64,000 nucleotides of DNA, from contig JAJQJQ010000006.1 of assembly GCA_028622995.1 (NCBI GenBank), forward strand, positions 3,100,001 through 3,164,000. Direction: 5' to 3'. Every line of letters starts with the position of its first letter. The stretch's first letter is position 1. The notes below the pieces were generated by a model, which was given only the letters and a program-made list of their open reading frames with translations, was not told the DNA's origin and made no database searches. A program made the position numbers and the translations under genes. Below, piece after piece: positions 11,677 through 24,119 of the stretch. This DNA comes from Panagrolaimus kolymaensis. Taxonomy: Eukaryota > Nematoda > Chromadorea > Rhabditida > Panagrolaimidae.

Positions 11677-14600
11677 ATGAACCAACTTTTACAGCTTTTT
11701 GATAATGGAAACTTCCCTTGCGCGACTCCATTATTTACCAAAATTCAACCAAATAGTACTATTTGGGAAGTGATAACTCCATGTTTTGCATTTGTTTTTC
11801 TTCCAACAATTTTGGCAATATTTTCAATTTTGTGTTTATCCTTTTTAATTTTTTATGGTTTTGTTATTTTATCCCCAAAGCTTGCCATCACAAAACTTTT
11901 AATAGCCAAAGCAACATTTTCTTCAATCATTTTATTTTCAAGTTTAATTCGATTAACTTTATTATTTTTTGAATCAAATTTAAATGCTGAAACAATTATT
12001 GGAAGAATAGCAATTTTTGTGATTTCTGTAAGTTTTATTTTTCGTGATGAACGAAAAAATATAAATATTTGTAGGTAACATCGTTTGCTTCTTACATTCG
12101 ATGTTGGCACAGCGGAATTCCAAGTTCCATATGGCTGCATTTAATTTATTTTTTACGTTTTATTATTATCATTCCTCAAATTATTGTGATTACGAGTTTG
12201 GCAAAGGTAATATTTTGGCCACCTTTTTTATAAATAAAGCAAGCAAACTTTTAGCCTGATTTTGTTTCATTTGTTCTTTTTGGGCTTGAAACCATTTCAG
12301 TATTCTTCCTAATTATTTTATTTTGTTTCGTTGATAAGTTTGATGGAAATTATGAAAATTTTTCTATTCAAAAAGTGAGTTAGCAACTAACTATCTTAGC
12401 TCATCAAATAAGGTGCATCGCCTCCAGCCAGTGGATCCAGATCGATATCGTTCATCTCTTGCTCGAGCAGTGTTTGCTCATGCAGGACATTTAATGTCTA
12501 AAGGTTATAAAGGCACAATAGATTATGATACTTTTTGGTCTCTTGATTCTCGAAATCAACCTGAACATCTTTTAACAAAATATGAAAAATATTTTAAAGC
12601 AACAAAAATTACGAACGAAAAAAGTTCATTAATTCCATGGCTTTTAATCATTCTTATGAAATGTGATTGGCTTCGAATTTCTGCGAGTGTTATTCTAAGT
12701 ATTATTTTTTCATTATTTCTTATCACTGATCCATTATTTTTGCAAGCTATAATTATTTCAAATGAAAATTACTATCCACTATGGTTTGGTTTCACTTTAA
12801 TTGCGATGATGCTTATTCTAACTTGCATTCGATTTATAATAAACGCCAGAGCAGATTTTTATGGAGCAAATGTTTTTATGAATGTTCAAACAATTTTGGT
12901 GAATGCAATGTATCGAAAAATGTTGAAATTATCCGCTCATGCAAGAACTAAATATTCTGGTGGTCAAATAGTTAATTTACTTGCAACCGATATAAATATG
13001 ATTCGAGCTGTTATTGATACAACTCCAATGTTTTTAAATAGCTCTCTCACGGTAAGAAATTTTTTAACTAGTAATAACCTTTTAAAGCCCAATGAAAAGT
13101 TTAACGATAGTCAAAAAATTTACTGTAAATTTTTAGTTAATTATTTGCCTCGTTGGTTTATATTTCGTTATTGGTATCAACGTTTTTTATGGCCTTGCTG
13201 TTATTATTTTTTTCTTACCCATAAATAAATATTGTTTTAAAATTGAATCAAGCCTTCAAGTGAGTATTCTATTTGCTTGCATTTTTATAAAATCTAATTT
13301 TGCCGTTTTTTGTAGAAAAGACAAATGAAATTAAAAGATGATCGACTTAAACTTATGACAGATATTTTTTCTGGTATCAAAGTTTTAAAACTTTATGCTT
13401 GGGAAGAATCTATGAGAGCCTTGGTTTGCGAAAATCGAAGAAATGAAGTTCACCTTATTAAACTAAAGCTTTATTGCAATTCTTTGATTGGGATTGCTTT
13501 CAATGCTTATCCAATTCTTGCAACCATTGCTTCCCTCACTGGTTATGTAATAATTCAAAAGAATTCATTGACACCAGAAGTCGCATTTTTATCTTTGATG
13601 TTTTTTCAATTGATGAGATTTTCGGTTTATGCCATTCCAGCTTTAATCCAACAAAATATTAATGCAAAAATTAGCTTTGATCGGGTTCAAGAATTTTTGC
13701 TAGAACCTGAAGTACCAGAAATTGTTAACACTTTAGTGCCATCAAACGAAAATACAATCGTTGAACTTCAAGATGCAACTTTCTCATGGACTCCAATTGA
13801 TGCCATTGAAAATGAAATCCCACCAGTCTTAAAATCCCTTAGATTTGAAATTCGAGAAGGTGAATTAATTGGTATTGTTGGAAGAGTTGGCGCAGGCAAA
13901 TCATCCCTACTCTCTTCTATTTGTGGAGAACTTTATCAAACATCTGGTTTATTTTATCGTAAAACACCCATTTCAATTGCATATGTTCCACAAGAAGCAT
14001 GGATTCAAAATCTTTCTTTGAGAGATAATATACTTTTTGGAAAAACCTTTGATGAAACATTTTATAAACAAACCATTGAAGTTTGTGCTTTGAAAGATGA
14101 TTTGAAAATGTTTGCCGCTGGTGATGCTACGGAAATTGGTGAACGAGGATTAAATCTTTCAGGCGGACAAAAAGCTAGGGTGGCTCTCGCTCGAGCAGTT
14201 TACCAGAACTCAGATTTATATATTATGGATGATACTCTCAGCGCTGTGGATAGCCACGTTGGAGCACATATCTTTCAAAATGTTATTGGAAATGTTGGAA
14301 TATTAAAAAATAAAACTAGAATATTCGCTTTGAATTCCTTTCACTTCCTTGCTAAATGTGATAGAATTATTGTTTTAAAAGGTAACTTTTACGATCAAAA
14401 AATAGTTTTTAATGTTAATTTATTTTAGAAGGCAATATTGTTGATATTGGAACATTCGAAGATTTAAATTCGCGGCAAAATAATACATTTAACGAATTAG
14501 TCAGAGAGTTGGCCAGTAAATCTAAGGAGCAGGAACAAGTCGATGAAGCAATAGCTGAAGAGGAAGGCGACATTTTGAATGAACTCGTTGGAGTTACTCA

Positions 14601-16541
14601 ACGACGATCGAGAACTCGAACCACCAGCGTTTGCAGCAAAGATGGCGAACAACCTCAAACAGATAATGGAAGATTAGTTGAAGAGGAAGAAGTTGCAGTT
14701 GGCAAAGTTTCATATAAAATGTATTTAAGCTACATCAAAGCTTTTGGTGTTGGTTTAGCTTTGCTATATATTTTTACTTTATTTTTTGTACGAACTATTC
14801 TTGAAAGTTCAAGCCAAATTTGGATGGCAAAATGGTCATCGTCAAGCTCAACAAATGAAACCGGCTTTAGCAATACTGAAAGTTTGGGAATTTATGGAGT
14901 TTTTAGTGTTTCAAGTTGCATCGTTATTGGAATTGCTTCTTGTATTATTGCATTTGGAGCTTATAAAGCGAGTACCAAACTATATGATGACCTCTTTTAT
15001 TCTCTTCTTCGTTCACCAATGACTTTCTTTGATCAAACTCCAATGGGAAGAATTATGAATCGAGTGAGTAATGATATTGAATCCATTGATTTTGTGGTTC
15101 CACAGAAAATGAGTTTCATAGCTAAAATTATTGCCGACATTGTTTTTTACACTGCGAGTGCTACTTATGTCATGCCTCAATTGGGGCTTTTGATAATTCC
15201 AGGTGTTGTTCTTTCTGTTGTGGTCGTTGTGAGTTTCGAATTAATAGAAAAAAATGAAAATGTGAAGAAATGATTTTTAGCGGTTTTATACTTTTACTTC
15301 GGTTCAAATCCGTCGACTTACATCAAAATCATGGTCATGTGTAACTTCTCAGGCACAAGAATCATACGTTGGTGTTACAAATATTCGAGTTTATGGCGCT
15401 CAAAATGAATTCAGCCAACAAATGCTTGAAAAACAAACAGCTACATCCGAATCAAAGCTTTGCGAAATTGTTTCAAATGCGTGAGTTTAAGATTTTTTGC
15501 TCGGTATTTTTAAGTAATTTTTTTAGATGGATTCAAGTTAACATGGATATTATAACCGCCATGTTTTCATCTTTCTTTACTGTCGGTGCTATATATTTAG
15601 GCCATGTTGGTACTTTGAGTGCTGGAGAAGTTGCTTTGGTAGCATCGACTGGAACCATGTTGAGAGGTTTGATTGGTACTATTGCAAGTCGAATGAATGG
15701 TTTGGAAGTTTGCATAGTTGCTATTGAAAGAGTTCATGAATATGTGGAAAACGAACATGAAGCTAAATGGGTTTCTTCTATTCCGCCGCCAAAAAATTGG
15801 CCAACTACAGGAAACATATGCTTTAGAGATTTATCCCTTCGTTATCGAGAAACAACGCCATTAGTATTAAAAAATTTGAATTTGGAAATTAAGGCGGGTG
15901 AAAAAGTTGGAATTGTTGGAAGAACAGGAGCTGGAAAAACTTCACTCACGATGGCATTATTTCGAATGATTGAACCTGCAAATGGAACAATTTATATTGA
16001 TAATATTGATTATCGAACTTTGGGATTGCATGAACTTCGAAAAGCTTTAACCATAATTCCACAAGATCCAGTTTTATTTTGTGGAAATCTTCGAATTAAT
16101 TTAGATCCTTTCAATGAATTAGAAGATTCCACACTTTGGGAAGCAATAGAAAAAGCACATTTAAAAAAATTTGTTGACGAATTTCCATTAAAATTAAATC
16201 ATGAAATCAGCGAAGGTGGTGGAAATCTTTCAGTTGGTCAGCGTCAACTTGTTTGCCTTGCACGAGCAATATTAAGAAAGAAAACTAAAATATTGGTATT
16301 GGATGAAGCCACAGCCGCGGTGGATGTGGAAACCGATCAGCTAATTCAAGATTCAATTAGAAGCCAATTTAATCAATGCACCATTCTAACCATTGCTCAT
16401 CGTTTAAATACTATAATGGATTATGATAAAGTTTTAGTTATGGATGCTGGAGAAATAAAAGAATATGATTCTCCAACAAAATTATTAGAAAATAAAAATG
16501 GTTTATTTTATTCTTTAGCCACTCAAGCTAAAGTTATTTAA
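11677..16541 (+). CDS. MRP-type ABC transporter (ABCC), tandem copy 1
   Basis: Nine exons: 11677-12027, 12075-12206, 12255-12374, 12428-13051, 13137-13259, 13316-14381, 14429-15228, 15281-15480 and 15527-16541. They join in frame to 1476 aa ending in TAA. The layout is that of long ABCC/multidrug-resistance-associated proteins: an N-terminal TMD0, then TMD1-NBD1-TMD2-NBD2. These pump conjugated organic anions and xenobiotics out across membranes. NBD1 has Walker A GRVGAGKSS, signature LSGGQKARVALARA and Walker B LYIMDD (Asp in place of the catalytic Glu, usual for ABCC NBD1). NBD2 has GRTGAGKTS, LSVGQRQ, LVLDEA and H-loop TIAHR. The NBD1 H-loop reads FALNS where the family has VTHS, so its His is Asn. 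A second copy follows 401 bp downstream with the same exon layout. The specific C. elegans mrp counterpart is not assigned. Confidence 0.92.
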
Positions 16542-16942
16542 CATTGGTTGTTGAAGCTTTGTGAAAAGTAAATTACTTTTTTGTTTTGTTATGTTAACTA
16601 CTTTGATTTTAAAATAAACTTTTTTTTAAGTTATATAAATATTATTTAAAAAATAAATCACATTTTTAAGAATAACTCAAATGTTGTTTAAAAGTATTCT
16701 TTTGCATTGTTTCAAATTCTTAAAGCTTTTGAAATTTTTGTTATTGAATCATCATTGCGACATTTAAACCGAAAGTGAAAGATAACAAAGCAAACAATCG
16801 TTTTTAGTTTCCACCTCTCCGTTACTTTTCTTATCAGCGCATAAAATTGTTTGTTTTAATGATTGATTATTTTCTTTAATGAGACTTTGCTCTTGCAGAA
16901 AGTCTTTCCCCAAAGTATTTTTTATACAAGATTGCGTCAACT
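16542..16942. other. spacer between tandem ABCC copies
   Basis: 401 bp separating the stop of copy 1 from the ATG of copy 2. It has an AATAAA-like signal soon after the first stop and no open frame of note. It must hold the promoter or outron of copy 2 unless the pair is co-transcribed. Confidence 0.55.
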
Positions 16943-19900
16943 ATGACTTCAATATTATCATTTTTCGATATTTTTTCACTATGTAAATCACCGCTCTTAA
17001 TTCCAATAAATTCAAATAGTACCATTTCGGAAGTGATAACTCCATGTTTTGCATTTGTTTTTCTTCCATCAATTTTGGCAATATTTTCAATTTTATGTTT
17101 ATCTTTTTTAATTTTTTATGGTTTTGTTATTTTATCTCCAAAACTTGCCATCACAAAATTATTATTAACTAAAGCAACATTTTCTTCAATCATTTTATTT
17201 TCAAGTTTAATTCAATTAATTTTATTGTTTTTTGAATCAAATGTTTCTTCTGAAACAATTATTGGAAGAATAGCAATTTTTGTGATTTCTGTTAGTTTTA
17301 TTTTTCGTGATGAACGAAAAAATATAAATATTTGTAGGTAACATCATTTGCTTCTTACATTCGATGTTGGCACAGTGGAATTCCAAGTTCCATATGGTTG
17401 CATTTAATTTATTTTTTACGTTTCCTAATTATGATCCCGGAGGCTATTGTTGTGCTTAACGCAGCTAAAGCAAGTCTTTAAAAAATATTTAAAAAAATTC
17501 AAAGTAGTTTTTCAGTTTACTTTCGCATCTTTCATTTTTCTCGGTACCGAAACTATTTTTGCATTTTTCCTTATTATTTTATTTTGTTTCGTTGACAAAT
17601 TTGATGAAAATTATGAAAATTTTTCCAATCAAAAAGTAAGCTTCCAGATTTATCAAGCTTTACATTGCTTTTCAATTATTTCAGCCAGTCGATCCAGATC
17701 GAACTCGTTCATCTCTTGCTCGAGCCGTGTTTGCTCATGCAGGACATTTGATGTCTAAAGGTTATAAAGGCACAATAGATTTTGATACTTTTTGGTCTCT
17801 GGATCCTCGAAATCAACCAGAAAGATTATTGACTCTTTTTAAAAAATACCATTCCAAAACTGATACATCTAAAAAATCTTTCATTCCATGGTTGTTTATC
17901 GTCCTTTTAAAATGCACATGGCTTCCTGTTTCTGCTGGTGTAATCCTTTATGGCATTCTGGCATTAATAACAGCTGCAGATCCAATATTATTAAAATTTA
18001 TTATTAATTCCGCTGAAAATCATTACCCTCTTTGGTATGGGTTTACACTCGTTATTGGAGCTTTTTTAATTACTTGTGCAAAATCAACTTCAATGTCAAG
18101 AGGTAACTTTTATGGATCCCTTGGTTATTTAGATATTCAATCAATACTGATGAATGTCATATATCGAAAAATGTTAAAACTTTCTGCAAGCTCACGTATA
18201 AAATTTTCGGCTGGTGAAGTTATAAATTTGATGTCAACAGATGTTGAAAGAATTAGAGCATTTTGGCTACATTTGCTTGAATTTACATATGCTCCACTTA
18301 TGGTAAGCTTTTAATTTGACATATAAAATTATTGAAAAGCATTTACGATTAAAAATAAAATATAGAGACGATCGAAACAAAAAAAATGATTTTGAGTTTT
18401 TCATAATTCTTCAGACAAACATTTTTTGAACATCGAATTTTTCTGTTTTTATAAGCTATCTTTCTAGTTTGACTGTTACAACAAAATATATGTTATTTTA
18501 GCTAATAATTTGTCTTGTTGGTCTCTCGTTGACCATCGGCATCAACCTGTTGTATGGCCTTGCAGTCCTATTGGCTTTCTTGCCTCTCAACAGCCTTCTC
18601 GTAAAACTTGCAACGAAATTTGAAGTAAGACTTTTTTTCAAAAACATAAACTTTTACAAAAAAATTTATTAAAAAAACAATCAATTTTAGCAAAGCCAAA
18701 TGGAATACAAAGATGCTAGATTAAAATTAATGGCAGACGTCCTGTCGGGTGTTAAAATTATTAAACTCTATGCTTGGGAAGAATCCATGCGCTTCAGAAT
18801 TGCTGAAATACGAACCAAAGAAGTTACCGAATTAAAATATGCAATTATTTGTTTCGCTCTCATGGAAATTTCATTTAATGCTTGTCCAATTTTGGCCACG
18901 ATCCTATCCTTTTTTGGCTACATAGTTATTCAAGGACATTCATTAACACCCGAAGTTGCTTTCTTGTCATTAATGCTTTTTAATTTAATGCGATTTTCCG
19001 TTGTACGTATTCCTGGATTAATTCAAGAAGCTATTAACGCTAGAATTAGTTTAAATCGAGTTCAAATTTTTTTAAGTGAAGCAGAAATGCCGGAAATGGT
19101 AAATACCTTATCGCCGTCAAGTGAAAATACAGTAGTGGAACTCAAAGATTCAAGCTTTTCATGGAGCCCTCTCAACCATAACGAATTCCAGATCCCACCA
19201 GTGTTAAAATCTCTTACATTTGAAATTGGAGAAGGTGAATTAATTGGAATTGTGGGAAGAGTTGGCGCAGGCAAATCATCCCTACTCTCTTCTATTTGTG
19301 GAGAACTATATCAAACTTCTGGTTTATTTTATCGCAAAACACCCATTTCAATTGCATATGTTCCACAAGAAGCTTGGATTCAAAATCTTTCTTTGAGAGA
19401 TAATATACTTTTTGGAAAAACCTTTGATGAAACATTTTATAAACAAACCATTGAAGTTTGTGCTTTGAAAGATGATTTGAAAATCTTTGCTGCTGGTGAT
19501 GCCACGGAAATTGGTGAACGTGGATTAAATCTTTCAGGCGGACAAAAAGCTAGGGTGGCTCTCGCTCGAGCAGTATACCAAAATTCAGATTTATATATTA
19601 TGGATGATACTCTCAGCGCTGTGGATAACCACGTTGGAGCGCATATATTTCAAAATGTTATAGGAAATGATGGAATTTTAAAAAATAAAACTCGGATATT
19701 TGCTTTGAATTCCATTCACTTCCTCGCAAAATGTGATAGAATCATTGTTTTGAAAGGTAAATTTTTAGAATAAATAAAATTGTTTTAAAATATTAATTTA
19801 TTTTAGAAGGAACTATTGTTGATATTGGGACATATGTCGAGTTATTAGCTCGTGAAAACGAAACTTTTAATGATTTGGTTCGAGAATTCGCTATAAAAGC

Positions 19901-21998
19901 AGAAAAACAAGCGGACCAAGATGAAGTAATTGCCGAAGAGGAAGATGATGTTCTTAATGAACTAGTCGGCTCAATTCAAATGCGCCAATACATTAAAAGT
20001 GTCAGCACTTGCAGCAATGAAGTTCCTCCATATCCTCTTCGGCAAAGAAGGGTGTCATCATTTTCAGAAGAATCTACCCCAACAGTTCCATTTTATCGCT
20101 CAACATCTCATCCACCTCCTGAGCAAATTGCACGTTTAATTCAAGAAGAAGAAATAATTCGAGTAAAAGTTTCAACCAAAATGTATTTGAATTACATTAA
20201 AGCTTTCGGCATTGGTGTGGCTTTAATTTATTTTATGTCACTTTTTGTTATTCGAACTTCACTTGAAAGTTTTCGTCAAGTATGGATGGCAAAATGGTCC
20301 TCAAATTTTGGAAACAGCACTCAACAAAGCAATATAGAAAACTTAGAAGTTTATGGCCTTTTCGGAATTTTTAGTTGCCTCGTTTCGGGTAGCACGGCAG
20401 TGATGGTTGCGTTTGGAGCTTTTCGAGCAAGCAAAAAAATTCATGATAATTTACTTTTTTCTTTACTTCGTTCACCCATGGCTTTCTTTGACACCACACC
20501 GTTGGGAAGAATTTTGAATCGATTAAGTAAAGATATTGAAAAAGTGGATAACGAAATTCCACAAAAAATTAATTATACAACAATTTTATTAGCTGAAGGC
20601 GCATTTTATACTGTTAGCGCTTTATATATAATCCCTGAATTTGGAATTATTGCTATTCCTGCCATCATTCTTATCATCTTTGTTGTAGTAAGTTTGGGAC
20701 AACAAAAAATGGATTTTAAGTGTGGTATTTTTTTTAGCGATATTATACTTTCACATCTGTACAAATTCGTCGACTTGGTTCAAAAGCATATTCATCTGTA
20801 ATTTCTCATACACAAGATTCGTACACTGGGATAAACACCCTTCGAGTTTTTAATGTTCAAGATAAATTTATTCAACAAATGATAGAAAAAGGCACATCTT
20901 GGCTTGAATCTAATTTGGCTGATAAAACTACTAATAGGCAAGCATCTTCTTCCATTTGTTAAAGAAGTTAATATTCCATTTAGATGGATCCAATTTCGAA
21001 TGGATACGCTAACATCTATATTTGCATTGATTCTTACTACCACTGCTATTTATTTTGGACATAAAGGTGTATTATCAGCAGGTTCCGTAGCATTAGTAGC
21101 TTCAACAGGGACAATGTTAACGGGTTTATTAGCAGAAATTGCTCGAACATTTAAAGATATGGAAATGAGTATCGTTGCAGTTGAAAGAATTCAAGAATAT
21201 GTTGACAATGAGCATGAAGCAGAATGGACTTCTTCAATTCCTCCACCAGCTTCATGGCCATCAAATGGATTTATTAAATTTAAAAACTTTTCACTTCGAT
21301 ATCGACCAACCACGCCATTGGTATTAAAAAATTTAAATTTGGAAATCAAAGCAGGAGAAAAGGTTGGAATTGTTGGAAGAACGGGTGCTGGAAAAACTTC
21401 ACTAACTATGGCATTATTTCGAATGATTGAACCTGCAAATGGAACTATTTATATTGATAATATTGATTATCGAACTTTGGGATTGCACGAACTTCGAAAA
21501 GCTTTAACCATAATTCCTCAAGATCCAGTTTTATTTTGTGGAAATCTTCGAATTAATTTAGATCCATTTAATGAATTAGAAGATTCCATACTTTGGGAAG
21601 CAATAGAAAAAGCACATTTAAAAAAATTTGTTGAAGAATTCCCATTAAAATTAAATCATGAAATCAGCGAAGGTGGTGGAAATCTTTCCGTTGGTCAGCG
21701 TCAACTCGTATGTTTAGCGCGAGCAATATTAAGAAAGAAAACTAAAATATTGGTATTGGATGAAGCCACAGCCGCGGTGGATGTGGAAACCGATCAGCTA
21801 ATTCAAGATTCAATTAGAAGCCAATTTAATCAATGCACCATTCTAACCATTGCTCATCGTTTAAATACTATAATGGATTATGATAAAGTTTTAGTTATGG
21901 ATGCTGGAGAAATAAAAGAATATGATTCTCCAACAAAATTATTAGAAAATAAAAATAGTTTATTTTATTCTTTAGCCACTCAAGCTAAAGTTATTTAA
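16943..21998 (+). CDS. MRP-type ABC transporter (ABCC), tandem copy 2, with two GC-AG introns
   Basis: Nine exons: 16943-17290, 17338-17469, 17516-17635, 17685-18302, 18502-18624, 18691-19756, 19807-20687, 20738-20937 and 20984-21998, giving 1500 aa. Six of the nine exons (2, 3, 5, 6, 8 and 9) have exactly the length of their copy 1 counterparts, which fixes the splice sites. Introns 2 and 8 then start with GC (GCAAGT at 17470 and GCAAGC at 20938) where copy 1 has GT. Domain order matches copy 1: TMD0, TMD1, NBD1 (GRVGAGKSS, LSGGQKARVALARA), TMD2, NBD2 (GRTGAGKTS, LSVGQRQ, LVLDEA). The linker after NBD1 is longer and Ser/Pro-rich. NBD1 again has FALNS at the H-loop. Transmembrane regions differ clearly from copy 1, suggesting a different substrate range, while the nucleotide-binding domains are almost the same. 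Confidence 0.9.
17470..17515 (+). other. GC-AG intron 2 of ABCC copy 2
   Basis: The donor is AAA|GCAAGT and the acceptor TTTTTCAG. Exon 2 is then 132 bp and exon 3 120 bp, exactly as in copy 1, whose equivalent intron begins GTAAT. No GT donor keeps the frame. Confidence 0.8.
20938..20983 (+). other. GC-AG intron 8 of ABCC copy 2
   Basis: The donor is AATAG|GCAAGC and the acceptor ATTTAG. Exon 8 is then 200 bp and exon 9 1015 bp, identical to copy 1, where the donor is GTGAGT. Confidence 0.8.
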
Positions 21999-22648
21999 GA
22001 AAAGTGTGATTGTTGAAGTTTCGAAAGTACATTTTTTGTTTGTTCTGTTTTATGTTAACTTTTAGATAATAAAATAATCAATTTTTAATTTAAAAATTTC
22101 AATATTTTCATTTTATTGCAGAACTAACAAAATTACGGCTTTAACTATTATTGGTACCGATACTAGGCATGGCCGAGAGCTTGGACCCATGCAGAATTTT
22201 AAATTTGAAAATGATATAGTTTTTCTTTAATTTTTCGACGTATCCTCTTTCCTTCATTTTTATTCCCTTATCTTCCCTAGATGAAAAAAGCGAATTTGTA
22301 GAGAAGCACGGCACATGAAGATATAATAAGATTTAAAAGAAAAAATAATGCGACTTTATTTGAAAAATGATAATAAAAAAACACATCAATAAACAATTTC
22401 GTTAAAGCTGCTTTTATTTTTATTAGCTGGATTACCGTAGCTCTAATCATTGGAATCCAATTGGCTTGAATGATAAATTTTCTCGTTAGTCATTTTTTAT
22501 TTATTTTTATTGTATCTTAAAACATCTATTATTAACACTACAAACGAAGTGAAATTACACTATTTTTTAAAGTGAAAATTTACGATAGACTGCTGACGAA
22601 AAAGTTATTCTACCCAAATTTTACTATTTGCTTACAATTTTTTCACAT
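21999..22648. other. intergenic between convergent genes
   Basis: 650 bp between the end of ABCC copy 2 and the end of the chemoreceptor on the other strand. It is A/T-rich and contains an AATAAA-type signal near 22070. No gene seen. Confidence 0.55.
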
Positions 22649-24119
22649 TTAATTATTCACTTTTGATATTTCTAAATTTGAATTTTCCGTTCTAACTGCA
22701 TCTTTTGAGAAAATCGTTTTTGGAGTTCTCGTCGAGCTTGAGATAGTATGAATTGAATCTTGACGAAGGTGTAATTTTCTTCGAATGAAAACATTATATG
22801 GTTTAACAAAATACAATACACTCAAAGAATTGAAAATAATATCAAATCCTGCAAGACTAATGCATAAATTTGCTATGATGCTACCGTATTTCAATTGAAG
22901 CACATAAACGCCCACGAATGCAGCAATTGGAACAAAAAGAAAGAGGATGCTCACAAATAATTGAACCGTCAAAGCTCTGAAAATAAAATAAATATTCAAA
23001 AGAATTTTCACGGGTAATAAGAGTTTGAACAAATAGAAAAAGAAGAAGTGCGTGTAAGACTTCAAAAAAAAAAATATTTAGTAAATTCTTTTGAGCAAAA
23101 TCTCAAATCTTTGTGTTGTGAAAAAAAAGCTTAAAAAATGATTGAATCATTTTTTTTTATTTTTTTTTTTTTTTACAGTATCGTTTAAGAAGCACGCGAC
23201 TTACTAAATTTTGATTGCTGAAAAGCTTTTAAATAGCAAAAATAGACTTACTTATAAAGCATTCGATGAACTTTAAAAGTATTTTTACTTAAAAAGTTTT
23301 CAGTTTTTTTCATTCGAGTAATAAATATAAAATGCATAAATAAAAATGCGATAGGTAGCAAAATCATTGCAGCTACTCCATCGATTATGAGAATATCGAT
23401 CCATTGAGTCATCATTTTAGGATGATATCCAGCTGCATTTGGTTGTAATTGGAACACTTCAGCTAATATTGGAACGTCGGCAATAAAAGCGGCTTGTACT
23501 AGTGAAACTGGATGAACCTCTTTGTAAATTGGAACTAAAATTGATTGGTTTTTAAAAACAGAAAATGATGAAGATTTTAAATTTTTTTAAATCTTTTATT
23601 TTTCTTAGAACCCAAAAACTTACCTAAAAATAAAAATAGAAAAAATATAAACACCATAAAATTACTAATAAATAAGACTTTTTTATTCGTAAAATACCAT
23701 TTAATTATTCCATCTAAAAATGTCATTCCAATTCGATGTGCGAATGAAATAAATAAAGCATGAATTCCGGCAATGATAATTGCAATGGAACCAGCCCAAA
23801 AATGATATAAATAATTTTGTCCCAAATCAAAAAAACTATTTACGTATGCTAAAGGTAAAGGCCATAAAAATATTGGTTCAAAAATAAATGCAGCAAAATC
23901 AAATAAAAAGTCGCAACTTAAAAGATAAATTAAAAAATATTTATAATAACCCATTTATTTTGTTGATTGGGTTAAAATAATATAAATTGTAAATGGATAA
24001 ATGAAACATGTAATTGCAAAAAGAGATGTAAAAAAACAGCGAATATAAAATTGAAATCTTGGATGATAAATATCATCGAGTTCCAAATCCTTCCATGGGT
24101 CCAATGATGGCAAAGGCAT
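22649..24119 (-). pseudogene. nematode serpentine 7TM chemoreceptor (Srh/Sri-like) interrupted by one in-frame TAA
   Basis: Minus-strand exons 24119-23624, 23534-23252 and 22976-22649 join in frame (stop TAA at 22649). They encode the membrane-segment pattern of nematode seven-transmembrane odorant receptors of the Str/Srh superfamily, which sense chemicals in sensory cilia. TM1 reads CFIYPFTIYIILTQSTK, TM2 begins GYYKYFLIYLLSCDFLFDF, and the last exon has TM6/7 with VQLFVSILFLFVPIAAF and a YFVKPYNVFIRR tail. Between TM1 and TM2 the frame is continuous except for a TAA at 23957-23955, directly followed by ATG. Splice sites and the rest of the frame are clean, so the lesion looks recent, or is an assembly error. 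Restarting at the following ATG would give a protein lacking TM1. The family assignment below 'serpentine receptor' is uncertain; a further upstream exon is possible. Confidence 0.75.

Noticed and set aside
11404..11685. Overlapping frames on both strands upstream of the first ABC transporter
   Set aside because: Opposed frames over the same DNA with no splice or start context and no recognisable composition.
861..23957. Reassignment of TAG/TAA as sense codons, suggested by the two interrupted genes
   Set aside because: TAA ends both ABC transporters, the HSP20-like gene and the Helitron-like genes, TGA ends the 433-aa gene, and TAG ends the ancestral frame of the gene at 37769. The standard code is in use.
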